A stretch of DNA of 64,000 bases from Stigmatella ashevillena (GTDB taxonomy: Bacteria; Myxococcota; Myxococcia; Myxococcales; Myxococcaceae): positions 4,520,425 through 4,584,424 of the forward strand of contig NZ_JAQNDM010000002.1 of the NCBI RefSeq assembly GCF_028368975.1, written 5' to 3'. The position numbers and the translations under genes are program-made. The notes under the pieces are model-generated. The model was not told the origin of the DNA and did not search any database. It saw only the letters and a program-made list of their open reading frames with translations. Within the stretch, counting starts at the first letter, position 1. Each line of letters opens with the position of its first letter. Of this stretch, positions 28,505-36,191 are shown one piece after another.

Positions 28505-31018
28505 ATGACACCCACCGTTTCACGGATGGACGCCCTCCGAAAAGGCGTCACCGGCACGGCCGCCAGGGTCCTCGGACTGCTGGCAGTGCTGGCCAGCGGT
28601 ACCGCCCTCGCGAGCGAGGCGGACCTGATTCTGCCGGACTTTCATTCTCAGTCGTTCCTCGGCGGCGCGCTCAATGGCTACCAGTTGCTCCTCGGGGGCG
28701 TGGTGGTCTGCGTGCTGGGCCTCGGCTTCGGCTTCCTCCAGTACGGCCAGCTCAAGAACCTGCCCGTGCACAAGTCGATGCTCGAGATCTCCGAGCTCAT
28801 CTACGAGACGTGCAAGACGTACCTCATCACCCAGGGCAAGTTCATCCTCGGCCTGTGGGTGCTGCTGCTGGTGGTGATGGTCGGCTACTTCGGCTTCCTC
28901 CAGCACATGCTGAGCGAGGCACCGGCCAAGCTGTTCGCCATCCTCATCTTCAGCCTCATCGGCATCGCGGGCAGCTACGGCGTGGCGTGGTTCGGCATCC
29001 GCGTGAACACCTTCGCCAACAGCCGCACCGCCTTCGCCAGCTTGCGCGGCAAGCCCTACCCCACCTACGCGATTCCCCTCCAGGCCGGTATGTCCATCGG
29101 CATGGTGCTCATCAGCACCGAGCTGCTGCTGATGCTCATCATCCTGCTGGCGGTTCCCTCTGACTTCGCGGGCCCGTGCTTCATCGGCTTCGCCATCGGC
29201 GAGTCGCTGGGCGCCTCCGTGCTGCGCATCGCGGGCGGTATCTTCACGAAGATCGCCGACATCGGCTCGGACCTGATGAAGATCGTCTTCAAGATCAAGG
29301 AAGACGACGCGCGCAACCCGGGCGTCATCGCCGACTGCACGGGCGACAACGCGGGCGACAGCGTGGGCCCCTCGGCCGACGGCTTCGAGACCTACGGCGT
29401 GACGGGCGTGGCGCTCATCACCTTCATCCTGCTGGCGGTGCCGCCTGCGTTCCAGGTGCAGCTGCTGGTGTGGATCTTCGTGATGCGCATCGTGATGGTG
29501 GTGGCCAGCCTCCTGTCCTACTTCGTCAACGAGGTCATCCAGGGCGGCAAGTACAAGAACGCCGACAAGATGAACTTCGAGCACCCGCTGACGTTCCTGG
29601 TGTGGCTGACCTCGTTCGTGTCCGTGGCGCTCACCTTCGTGGTCAGCTACCTGCTCATCCCGGACCTGGCCGGTGACGGCAGCCTGTGGTGGAAGCTGTC
29701 GGCCATCATCACCTGCGGGACGTTGGCGGGCGCCATCATCCCGGAGGCCATCAAGGCGTTCACCTCCACCGAGAGCCGCCATGTGCGCGAGGTGGTGACG
29801 GCCAGCCGCGAGGGCGGCGCGAGCCTCAACGTCATCTCCGGCATCGTGGCCGGTAACTTCTCCGCCTACTGGATGGGCATCATCATCGCGGGCCTCATGG
29901 GCATCGCGTACTGGGTGAGCATCGACGTGCCCAGCACGCTGATGCTGGCCCCGGCGGTGTTCGCCTTCGGCCTGGTGGCGTTCGGCTTCCTGGGCATGGG
30001 CCCGGTCACCATCGCGGTGGACTCGTACGGCCCGGTGACGGACAACGCGCAGAGCGTGTACGAGCTGTCGCTCATCGAGAACGTGCCCAACGTGAAGGCG
30101 GAGGTCGCCAAGGACTTCGGCTTCACGCCGGACTTCGAGAAGGGCAAGGAGTACCTGGAGGAGAACGACGGCGCGGGCAACACGTTCAAGGCCACGGCGA
30201 AGCCGGTGCTCATCGGGACGGCCGTCGTGGGCGCCACGACGATGATCTTCTCCATCATCGTGCTGCTGGTGGGCACGGAGACCGTCAACGGCGTGCTGTC
30301 GCTGAAGAACGAAGGCCTGGGCAACCTGTCACTGCTGCACGCGCCCTTCCTGCTGGGCCTGGTGACGGGCGGCGCGGTCATCTACTGGTTCTCGGGCGCC
30401 TCCATGCAGGCGGTGTCCACGGGCGCCTACCGCGCGGTGGAGTTCATCAAGGCGAACATCAAGCTGGAAGGCGTGGAGAAGGCGAGCGTCGAGGACTCGA
30501 AGCGCGTAGTGGAGATCTGCACCCAGTACGCGCAGAAGGGCATGCTCAACATCTTCCTGGGCGTCTTCTTCAGCACCCTGGCGTTCGCGTGCGCCGAGCC
30601 GTTCTTCTTCATCGGCTACCTCATCAGCATCGCCATCTTCGGCCTGTACCAGGCGGTGTTCATGGCGAACGCGGGTGGCGCGTGGGACAACGCGAAGAAG
30701 CTGGTGGAGACGGAGCTGCGCGCCAAGGGCACGGACCTGCACGCGGCCACGGTGGTCGGTGACACGGTGGGCGATCCGTTCAAGGACACCTCGTCCGTGG
30801 CGCTCAACCCGGTCATCAAGTTCACCACGCTCTTCGGCCTCCTGGCGGTGGAGCTGGCGGTGGAGCTGAACAAGTCCGGCAACGGCAAGCTGACCAGCGT
30901 GCTGGCGGTGGTGTTCTTCCTCCTGTCGCTCGTGTTCGTGTACCGGTCGTTCTACGGCATGCGCATCGAGAGCCCGGTGGGCAGCGAGAGCGCCAAGAGC
31001 CACGCGAAGGCGGCCTAG
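28505..31018 (+). CDS. hppA: Membrane-bound proton-translocating pyrophosphatase
   Basis: Start ATG 28505 has GAGGAG 10 bases upstream; the open frame continues far upstream only by chance. The 837-aa protein has about 16 membrane helices and the H+-PPase signatures: the pyrophosphate site DIGSDLMK followed by EDDARNPGVIADCTGDNAGD, the segment GPVTDNAQS, and the C-terminal NAGGAWDNAKK and GDTVGDPFKDTS. It hydrolyses pyrophosphate and pumps protons. The motif GNTFKA has Lys at the position that separates K+-independent (Lys) from K+-dependent (Ala) enzymes. The N-terminus carries a signal-like segment (LGLLAVLASGTALAS), and the protein is longer than typical bacterial forms of about 700 aa. 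Confidence 0.95.
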   Translation: MTPTVSRMDALRKGVTGTAARVLGLLAVLASGTALASEADLILPDFHSQSFLGGALNGYQLLLGGVVVCVLGLGFGFLQYGQLKNLPVHKSMLEISELIYETCKTYLITQGKFILGLWVLLLVVMVGYFGFLQHMLSEAPAKLFAILIFSLIGIAGSYGVAWFGIRVNTFANSRTAFASLRGKPYPTYAIPLQAGMSIGMVLISTELLLMLIILLAVPSDFAGPCFIGFAIGESLGASVLRIAGGIFTKIADIGSDLMKIVFKIKEDDARNPGVIADCTGDNAGDSVGPSADGFETYGVTGVALITFILLAVPPAFQVQLLVWIFVMRIVMVVASLLSYFVNEVIQGGKYKNADKMNFEHPLTFLVWLTSFVSVALTFVVSYLLIPDLAGDGSLWWKLSAIITCGTLAGAIIPEAIKAFTSTESRHVREVVTASREGGASLNVISGIVAGNFSAYWMGIIIAGLMGIAYWVSIDVPSTLMLAPAVFAFGLVAFGFLGMGPVTIAVDSYGPVTDNAQSVYELSLIENVPNVKAEVAKDFGFTPDFEKGKEYLEENDGAGNTFKATAKPVLIGTAVVGATTMIFSIIVLLVGTETVNGVLSLKNEGLGNLSLLHAPFLLGLVTGGAVIYWFSGASMQAVSTGAYRAVEFIKANIKLEGVEKASVEDSKRVVEICTQYAQKGMLNIFLGVFFSTLAFACAEPFFFIGYLISIAIFGLYQAVFMANAGGAWDNAKKLVETELRAKGTDLHAATVVGDTVGDPFKDTSSVALNPVIKFTTLFGLLAVELAVELNKSGNGKLTSVLAVVFFLLSLVFVYRSFYGMRIESPVGSESAKSHAKAA

Positions 31019-31049
31019 TCCCGGCGCCAGCAGTCAGGCTTCATGCGAG

Positions 31050-31087
31050 CGGCAGGGTACCTCCGGGTGCCCTGCCGTTTTCGCTTT
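31050..31087 (+). terminator. Rho-independent terminator of the pyrophosphatase gene
   Basis: Stem CGGCAGGG/CCCTGCCG with a 12-base loop that can extend the pairing, followed directly by TTTTCGCTTTC. It lies 32 bp after the hppA stop codon. Confidence 0.75.
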
Positions 31088-31109
31088 CTGGGAGCCTCTG
31101 CCAGGGCCG

Positions 31110-31430
31110 CTACCGCTCCGCGCGGAAGGCAGGCGGATCAATACGGGTGGCACGGCACTCAGGACAGGCCCCCGGGCGGGTGAGGCGCTTGCGGTCACGG
31201 AAGACGAAGCCGCAGGCCACGCACTCGGCGGGCAACACCTCCAGCCGCCCCCCGGTGGCCTGGAGGGACTTCTGCAGGTGGACGAGGTGCTCGGCCACGT
31301 CCTTCTCGGGAATGCCCACGGCCGCGGACAGCTCGCGCGCGGTGAGGCCCGCCTCGGGCGCGGCCACGAGCGCGGCCTCGAGGGCGGCACGCACCGTGGT
31401 GCCCCGGGCTTGAGGACCCTGCTCGCTCAT
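31110..31430 (-). CDS. Winged-helix regulator fused to a zinc ribbon
   Basis: Start ATG 31430 overlaps the TGA of the upstream gene (ATGA), 106 aa. An N-terminal helix-turn-helix (LTARELSAAVGIPEKDVAEHLVHLQKSL) is followed by a four-Cys zinc ribbon (CVACGFVFRDRKRLTRPGACPEC). This matches predicted transcriptional regulators with an HTH fused to a Zn ribbon. Its target is unknown. The larger upstream-extended frame is a shadow of the membrane protein gene. Confidence 0.85.
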   Translation of the reverse strand: MSEQGPQARGTTVRAALEAALVAAPEAGLTARELSAAVGIPEKDVAEHLVHLQKSLQATGGRLEVLPAECVACGFVFRDRKRLTRPGACPECRATRIDPPAFRAER

Positions 31431-31972
31431 CCGCCCACCGGCCCCAGGTCCGTCATCCGCTCGCGGCCCAGGTGCATGCCACTGGTGCAGCGGTAGTCCG
31501 TCAGCAACGAGGCCACCAGCAGGGCCGCCCCCGCCACCACCTGCACCGCGGCGACGGCGGGCGCTCGGCGGGCGTAGCCCCCCACGAAAGGGGCGGCGAT
31601 GGCGGCCAGGCCCCAACCGTAATCGGCCAGTTCGTGCAATTCGATGGGCACCAGCCGCGAGAGGCTCAGCCGGGTGTCCGTGAGCAGGCTCACGCCCGCG
31701 AGCCCCAGCCCCAGGGCCACGCCTGCCCGCCGGGCAGACGGCTCCTCGGAGAAGGCGCCGGCCGTGGCGATGCCCAGGCCCACGGCGTAGTCCAGGAGGG
31801 AGTGGGCGCCCTGCGGGACCCAGCGGCGCAAGGGCAGGTCCCCGGGAAGGGGGTGGGCGGGAATACCCGCGGCCGCACTGCGATCCAGCATGTGGTGCAG
31901 GGAACCAGGAACGGTCTGCGAGAGGCTTCCTCGCATGAGCGGGGAGCGTTCTTCCTGGGTGGGATCGGCCAT
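31427..31972 (-). CDS. Membrane protein, hypothetical (SPW-like)
   Basis: Start ATG 31972 has a strong GGAGGAG upstream; 181 aa. After a 50-residue soluble N-terminus there are four hydrophobic segments (AVGLGIATAGAFS, AGVALGLGLAGVSLL, LAAIAAPFVGGYA, AAVQVVAGAALLVASLL) with charged loops and the motif IELHELADYGWG. It looks like a small integral membrane protein of the kind that controls or is controlled by the coupled HTH/zinc-ribbon gene. The family assignment is tentative. Confidence 0.7.
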   Translation of the reverse strand: MADPTQEERSPLMRGSLSQTVPGSLHHMLDRSAAAGIPAHPLPGDLPLRRWVPQGAHSLLDYAVGLGIATAGAFSEEPSARRAGVALGLGLAGVSLLTDTRLSLSRLVPIELHELADYGWGLAAIAAPFVGGYARRAPAVAAVQVVAGAALLVASLLTDYRCTSGMHLGRERMTDLGPVGG

Positions 31973-32175
31973 GTGGAACTCCTCCGGAAGGTTCCCTTCC
32001 AAGCTAGTCATGGCCGGCCCCGGAGAGGATGGGACGCGGGATGTTCTTCCCTGGCCAAAACGTTGTTCGAATTGTCCACCGGGCGATAGCCCGAGGGGGA
32101 TGTCATACCCGGGCCCACTCGACTTTCCGTATTCCCCGGGCTAAGTCGATGGTGCCCGGTTTTGGGTAGAAGAAG

Positions 32176-32191
32176 GGCGGCGCAAGCCGCC
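32176..32191 (+). promoter_or_regulatory. GNRA-loop hairpin in the 5' leader of the cold-shock gene
   Basis: GGCGGC-GCAA-GCCGCC, a perfect 6-bp stem with a GCAA tetraloop, lies 22 bp before the cold-shock ATG, just upstream of an A-rich stretch that includes the Shine-Dalgarno (AAAGG). Cold-shock mRNAs often have structured leaders that control translation by temperature; a role here is inference. Confidence 0.45.
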
Positions 32192-32213
32192 TCGCAACGA
32201 AAGAAAAAGGTTC

Positions 32214-32417
32214 ATGGCAACTGGTACTGTGAAGTGGTTCAACGATGCGAAGGGTTTCGGATTCCTCACGCAGGACGGAGGGGGCGAAGACGTGTTCTGC
32301 CACCACTCCGCCATCAACATGGATGGCTTCCGCACCCTGGCCGAGGGCCAGAAGGTCTCCTTCGAGGTGACGCGCGGCCCCAAGGGACTCCAGGCGCAGA
32401 ACGTTCGCGCCGCCTGA
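32214..32417 (+). CDS. Cold-shock domain protein (CspA family)
   Basis: A 67-aa single cold-shock domain. RNP1 is KGFGFL and RNP2 reads DVFCHH in place of the usual VFVHF. It begins [11 protein letters not shown], matching the family, and has the normal length. It binds single-stranded RNA or DNA and acts as an RNA chaperone. It is a monocistronic gene with a structured leader and a strong terminator directly downstream. Confidence 0.95.
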   Translation: MATGTVKWFNDAKGFGFLTQDGGGEDVFCHHSAINMDGFRTLAEGQKVSFEVTRGPKGLQAQNVRAA

Positions 32418-32442
32418 GTCGGAAGTTCTGGTGAAGTGCCGG

Positions 32443-32479
32443 AGCCCGGCCTCCTCAAGGAGGCCGGGCTTCCGTCTTT
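32443..32479 (+). terminator. Rho-independent terminator after the cold-shock gene
   Basis: A perfect 12-bp stem, AGCCCGGCCTCC and its complement, with loop TCAA, followed by TCCGTCTTTCT. It lies 25 bp after the stop and 10 bp before the convergent sigma-regulator gene, so it may serve both directions. Confidence 0.8.
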
Positions 32480-32488
32480 CTGAAGCCC

Positions 32489-33457
32489 TCAGGAGAAGCT
32501 TTCCACGGCCTCCGTCTCGCTGTCGTACACCTCGAACACCGTGATGAGCTGGGTGATCGTCAGAATGTCTTGGACCTTGGGCGGCAGGTTGAGCAGCTTG
32601 AGCTTCCCACCTTGGTTATTGACCCGGGTGTACGCGCTGACCAGCTCTCCGATCCCCGAGGAATCGACGGTGGTCACGCCCGACATGTCGAGCAGGAGCT
32701 TCTTCGCGCCCCGCGCCAGGCTCTCCTGAACAGCCTCGCGCAGCGCAATATCGCCTACTCCAATGGTGATCTTTCCTTCGGGATTGAGGATCTCGACGCC
32801 CTGCACACTGCGAGAAGTGACTTTCATTTCGGCTCTGCTCCTGGGTGGGGGTGAACTTCCAGCATCCATCTGACAGGTGAGCGCTTTGCTCATGAGCACC
32901 TCATGCCCACCGTCCTCGCCTCTTGAGAAGACGACCTGATCCATAAATTTTCTCATCAAGAAAAGCCCGCGGCCGCTGGCCTTCATCCGGTTCTCCGGCT
33001 GAAGCGGATCAGCGGTCTGCTCTGGATCGAATCCCCTCCCATCGTCTCGGATGCGCACGGTCAACCGTGTACCTCGGAGGTCCAAGACGACCCGGACGCG
33101 CTTGCGCGCATCGAACCGGTTGCCGTGCTTGAAAGCGTTGGCGGCCGCCTCGCGCACAGCCATCCCGACGGGGAACGCGTCACCGTCCGCGCCCACACTC
33201 TCGCAGAGGCGCTCCGCGACGCTTTGGGCAAAGTCCAAGCCTTCCAGGCGATGGGAAAGTGTCAGTTCGATGGAGGCATCATTCTGTCCCGCACGCGGTG
33301 GCGCCACACAGAACAGCCGGGAAGCGGGCGTTCCGCGCAAGGATGTCAGAAAGCAGAACGGGCCCTCCTCCCTTAAAGGGATGGACAGCCCGATGCGCCG
33401 CTCAAACGCGGACTCACTTTGTCTGCGTTTTTTGCTTGCGACCTGAAACGAGGACAA
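32489..33457 (-). CDS. Anti-sigma factor kinase (RsbW-like) fused to STAS anti-sigma antagonist (RsbV-like)
   Basis: A continuous frame encodes a GHKL ATPase (N-box MAVREAAANAFKHGN, G1 DDGRGFDP, G2 GRGLFLMRKF) and, after a Pro-rich linker (SSPPPRSRAE), a STAS domain with the phosphorylatable motif VDSSGIGEL. In other bacteria the kinase binds a sigma factor and phosphorylates the STAS protein in trans; here substrate and kinase are in one chain. A Met at the STAS start (near 32827) with AGGAGC upstream could allow internal initiation and a free STAS protein. The N-terminus is uncertain: the TTG at 33457 has no good RBS and a GTG at 33307 may be the real start. The divergent Rrf2 gene begins 14 bp away. 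Confidence 0.82.
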   Translation of the reverse strand: MSSFQVASKKRRQSESAFERRIGLSIPLREEGPFCFLTSLRGTPASRLFCVAPPRAGQNDASIELTLSHRLEGLDFAQSVAERLCESVGADGDAFPVGMAVREAAANAFKHGNRFDARKRVRVVLDLRGTRLTVRIRDDGRGFDPEQTADPLQPENRMKASGRGLFLMRKFMDQVVFSRGEDGGHEVLMSKALTCQMDAGSSPPPRSRAEMKVTSRSVQGVEILNPEGKITIGVGDIALREAVQESLARGAKKLLLDMSGVTTVDSSGIGELVSAYTRVNNQGGKLKLLNLPPKVQDILTITQLITVFEVYDSETEAVESFS

Positions 33458-33471
33458 ATAGAGTCCGTGTT

Positions 33472-34014
33472 ATGGCTCACCTGACCACGAGCGTCGAATA
33501 CGGCATCCACTGCCTCATCTGGCTGGTGGACGCGAACGACACCCCGCTGAGCAGCCGTGACCTGGCCGAGTTACAGGGGGTCTCGCCCACCTTTCTCGCC
33601 AAGATCTTCCCCAAGTTGGAGAAGGCGGGGATCGTCGCCGCGAGCGAGGGGGTGCGCGGCGGGTACCGGCTCGCCAAGGCACCGGAGGACATCAGCTTCC
33701 TGGAGATCGTCGATGCCATCGAAGGCGACAAGCCGCTCTTCGACTGTCAGCAGATCCGCGGCCGGTGCGCCGTGTTCGGGGGCACCGCACCCGCCTGGTC
33801 CCTGGCGGGCGTCTGTGCGGTTCATGCCGTGATGCTGCGCGCGGAGAAGTCGATGCGCGAAACGTTGGCCAAGGAATCGCTCGCCGGCGTCGCGAAGACT
33901 TTCCGCCGCAAATCGCCTCCTGAATTTTCAAACGACATCCAGAATTGGGTCGGAGATCGGGTCAAGGCCCGTGCCTCCCCTCGGAAACCGCGAGCGCCCA
34001 AGAAGTCCTCCTGA
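33472..34014 (+). CDS. Rrf2-family transcriptional regulator
   Basis: A 180-aa protein starting MAHLTTSVEYGIHCL. The winged-helix region shows LSSRDLAELQGVSPTFLAKIFPKLEKAGIV and the wing GVRGGYRLAK, characteristic of Rrf2. Three Cys (DCQQIRGRC and GVC, roughly residues 85-115) are spaced as in members that bind an Fe-S cluster, although the second gap is longer than in IscR. A basic, Pro/Lys-rich tail extends the C-terminus (RASPRKPRAPKKSS). It is followed after 130 bp by an NDH-2-like flavoprotein gene, a plausible target, so it may sense redox or nitrosative stress. Confidence 0.88.
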   Translation: MAHLTTSVEYGIHCLIWLVDANDTPLSSRDLAELQGVSPTFLAKIFPKLEKAGIVAASEGVRGGYRLAKAPEDISFLEIVDAIEGDKPLFDCQQIRGRCAVFGGTAPAWSLAGVCAVHAVMLRAEKSMRETLAKESLAGVAKTFRRKSPPEFSNDIQNWVGDRVKARASPRKPRAPKKSS

Positions 34015-34144
34015 GCGACCAGCGCCTTCCGCTCCTCGAACCCCTGAATTTTCTCTCGGCTTCCGCCGGACGGCCGAGAACCCCGCTGTGCATCCGCATG
34101 GCGGAAGAATGACCTGCGTCCGTCACCCCAAAGAAAGCAAGACA

Positions 34145-35353
34145 ATGACCCAGAAGATTGTCGTCGCCGGCTCGGGCTTCGCTGGCATGTGGGCGGCCAT
34201 TGCCGCCGCACGCGCCGTGTCCCTGGCAGGCAAGCAGAACGAGGTGGAGATCACCATCGTGTCACCGGCGCCCCAACTCCACATCCGCCCGCGCCTGTAT
34301 GAAACGGTGTTCGAGGAGATGGCGCCGGACATCGCACCGCTGCTCGAGGCGGTCGGCGTTCGCCACCTTGCCGGCACGGTCGAAGCCATTCATGCGCGCT
34401 CGCATGAGGTCGAAGTGCTCGGCACGGGCGGTGAACGCACGACACTGCCCTATGACCGCTTCGTGCTGGCCACCGGCAGCCGCCTGTTCCTGCCGAACGT
34501 GCCTGGACTCAAGGAGCACGCCTTCAACGTCGACCAACTGTCGAGCGCGATCGCGCTCGATGCGCACCTGAAGGCGCTCGCCAGCAAGCCGGAGACGGCC
34601 GCCCGGAACACGGTCGTGGTCGCAGGGGGTGGCTTTACCGGCATCGAGACAGTGACCGAGATGCCGCAGCGGCTGCGCGCCATCTTCGGCCAGGACGCGA
34701 AGATCCGTGTCGTGGTGGTGGAACAGGCGCCTGTCATCGGCCCCGATCTCGGGCCGGTGCCGCGCCCCGTCATTGAAGAGGCCTTGGCCGAGTGCGGCGT
34801 GGAGGTGCGCACCTCCACGGGAGCCGCGGCGATCGACGCGGCGGGTGTCACTCTGTCCACCGGCGAGCGGATCGAAACCCAGACGGTGGTCTGGACCGCC
34901 GGGGCGAGAGCCAACCCGCTCGCCGCACAGATTGAAGGTGAGCATGATCGCTTTGGCCGCGTCCATGCCGACCCGTATTTGCGCGCCAAGAGCGCCAAGG
35001 ACATCTTCGTCACCGGAGATGTGGCGCTGGCCGCGACCGACGGTGAAGGCAATGTGGCGTCGATGTCCTGCCAGCACGCGATGGTCCTCGGTCGCGTCGC
35101 CGGCCACAACGCCGCCGCTGAGCTGGTCGGTTTGCCGGTCCACCCGTACAGCCAGCCGAAGTACGTCACGTGCCTGGATCTCGGCCCTTGGGGCGCGATC
35201 TTCACCGAGGGATGGGACCGGCAGGTCAGGCTGACACGTCATCAGGGGAAGGCGGTCAAGCGCGAGATCAACACCAAGTGGATCTACCCGCCTCAGGCGG
35301 ATCGGGACGCCGCCTTCGCGCTCGCCAATCCGGCCCACGTGATTGTCGCCTGA
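34145..35353 (+). CDS. NAD(P)H dehydrogenase (NDH-2-like FAD-dependent oxidoreductase)
   Basis: A 402-aa two-dinucleotide-binding flavoprotein. The FAD motif is VVAGSGFAGMWAA at residues 6-18, the NADH motif VVVAGGGFTGIETVTEM lies near 158-174, and the C-terminal FAD site is IFVTGDVALA. This pattern fits type II NADH dehydrogenases and related pyridine nucleotide-disulfide enzymes that oxidise NADH without pumping protons. There is no C-terminal amphipathic membrane tail as strong as in classical Ndh. Codon use is a little different from its neighbours, and with the Rrf2 gene it may be a mobile regulator-enzyme pair. Confidence 0.85.
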   Translation: MTQKIVVAGSGFAGMWAAIAAARAVSLAGKQNEVEITIVSPAPQLHIRPRLYETVFEEMAPDIAPLLEAVGVRHLAGTVEAIHARSHEVEVLGTGGERTTLPYDRFVLATGSRLFLPNVPGLKEHAFNVDQLSSAIALDAHLKALASKPETAARNTVVVAGGGFTGIETVTEMPQRLRAIFGQDAKIRVVVVEQAPVIGPDLGPVPRPVIEEALAECGVEVRTSTGAAAIDAAGVTLSTGERIETQTVVWTAGARANPLAAQIEGEHDRFGRVHADPYLRAKSAKDIFVTGDVALAATDGEGNVASMSCQHAMVLGRVAGHNAAAELVGLPVHPYSQPKYVTCLDLGPWGAIFTEGWDRQVRLTRHQGKAVKREINTKWIYPPQADRDAAFALANPAHVIVA

Positions 35354-35386
35354 CGCGAACCTGAAGGGGGCATCCCCTCGGATCTC

Positions 35387-36037
35387 CTACGTGGAGCCCA
35401 TGGGCTGAAGGGGCCTCAAAAGCCCCGCCCCCTCCAGCAGGGCATGGACGCGCCCCGCCAAGGCCACATGCTCTGGATTGGAAACGGTGAACCGCTCGGG
35501 GGTCAGGACGACAAGGGTCCCCTTGTCCTCCACCGCCTCAACCCTCACGGGCTCGGGCAGTGGAGGTACCCGTCCTCGTGAGGAAGAGAAGTACATGATC
35601 CATCCAACGAACGTGCCTGGACGGGGGGGATCGACGCCTTGGGGACTGTATGCATCGGATGTAGCAGTTGCCCACTCAGGCTCCCACGCCAGCGCCGAGG
35701 CGCGCACGACTTCGGTCAAAAGAGCTGCACTCCGCAAGAGCTCTACATTGGGACCCTGCTTGGGCGGCTTGAGCAAACAAACAGAGGTTGTTAGCGGCGA
35801 AGAGGAGCCACAAGCCACATTGACGACGGTTGTTTCATCTGGCTTATCACCTGCCCATAACCAGAAGTGGAATCCATCCCCGATTCGATTCCTTTTTCGA
35901 CCGAACATCTTCAGAAACGCGGCGGCATCCGTGTCGACGCGCAGCTTGCGCGCCGCCTCGAAGGAGTTTGCTGTTTCGTGCCATCGATTCCAGTCTTTGT
36001 TGCAACTGCCCAACATACCGAAAAAGCGCACCCGCAT
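35387..36037 (-). pseudogene. Imm52-family immunity gene, 5'-truncated second copy
   Basis: The 216-residue frame aligns with the complete Imm52 gene at 37591-38310 from about RLLGQYEPVWERW onward (here GMLGSCNKDWNRW). The first 30 or so residues, including the YYIGSYW motif, are missing and replaced by MRVRF. The last 80 residues are almost identical between the two copies (PLPEPVRVEAVEDKGTLVV...), whereas the middle has diverged (about two residues in three conserved), so gene conversion at the 3' end is likely. No toxin gene is beside it. It may still be expressed from a short leader but is probably non-functional or an orphan immunity gene. Confidence 0.75.
35395..35615. repeat. Direct repeat, copy A (shared with 37602-37822)
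   Basis: About 220 bp covering the 3' ends of the two Imm52 genes are roughly 90% identical in DNA and lie in the same orientation. The Ser/Thr kinase gene lies between the copies, so recombination between them could delete or duplicate the kinase plus one Imm52 gene. Confidence 0.8.
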
Positions 36038-36191
36038 AGATAAGTCTCTCTCATCGGCTGCCTATTCCTTATAAACCTGGGAGTTCAGGGATGTTCTCGA
36101 CACCGGTTTATCGGCCCCCTTGAAGAAACCCCCAGGGTCCAGCTCATCATCGATGAACTTCGCGTAGATTTCGCGTGTGGAAACACACTGG

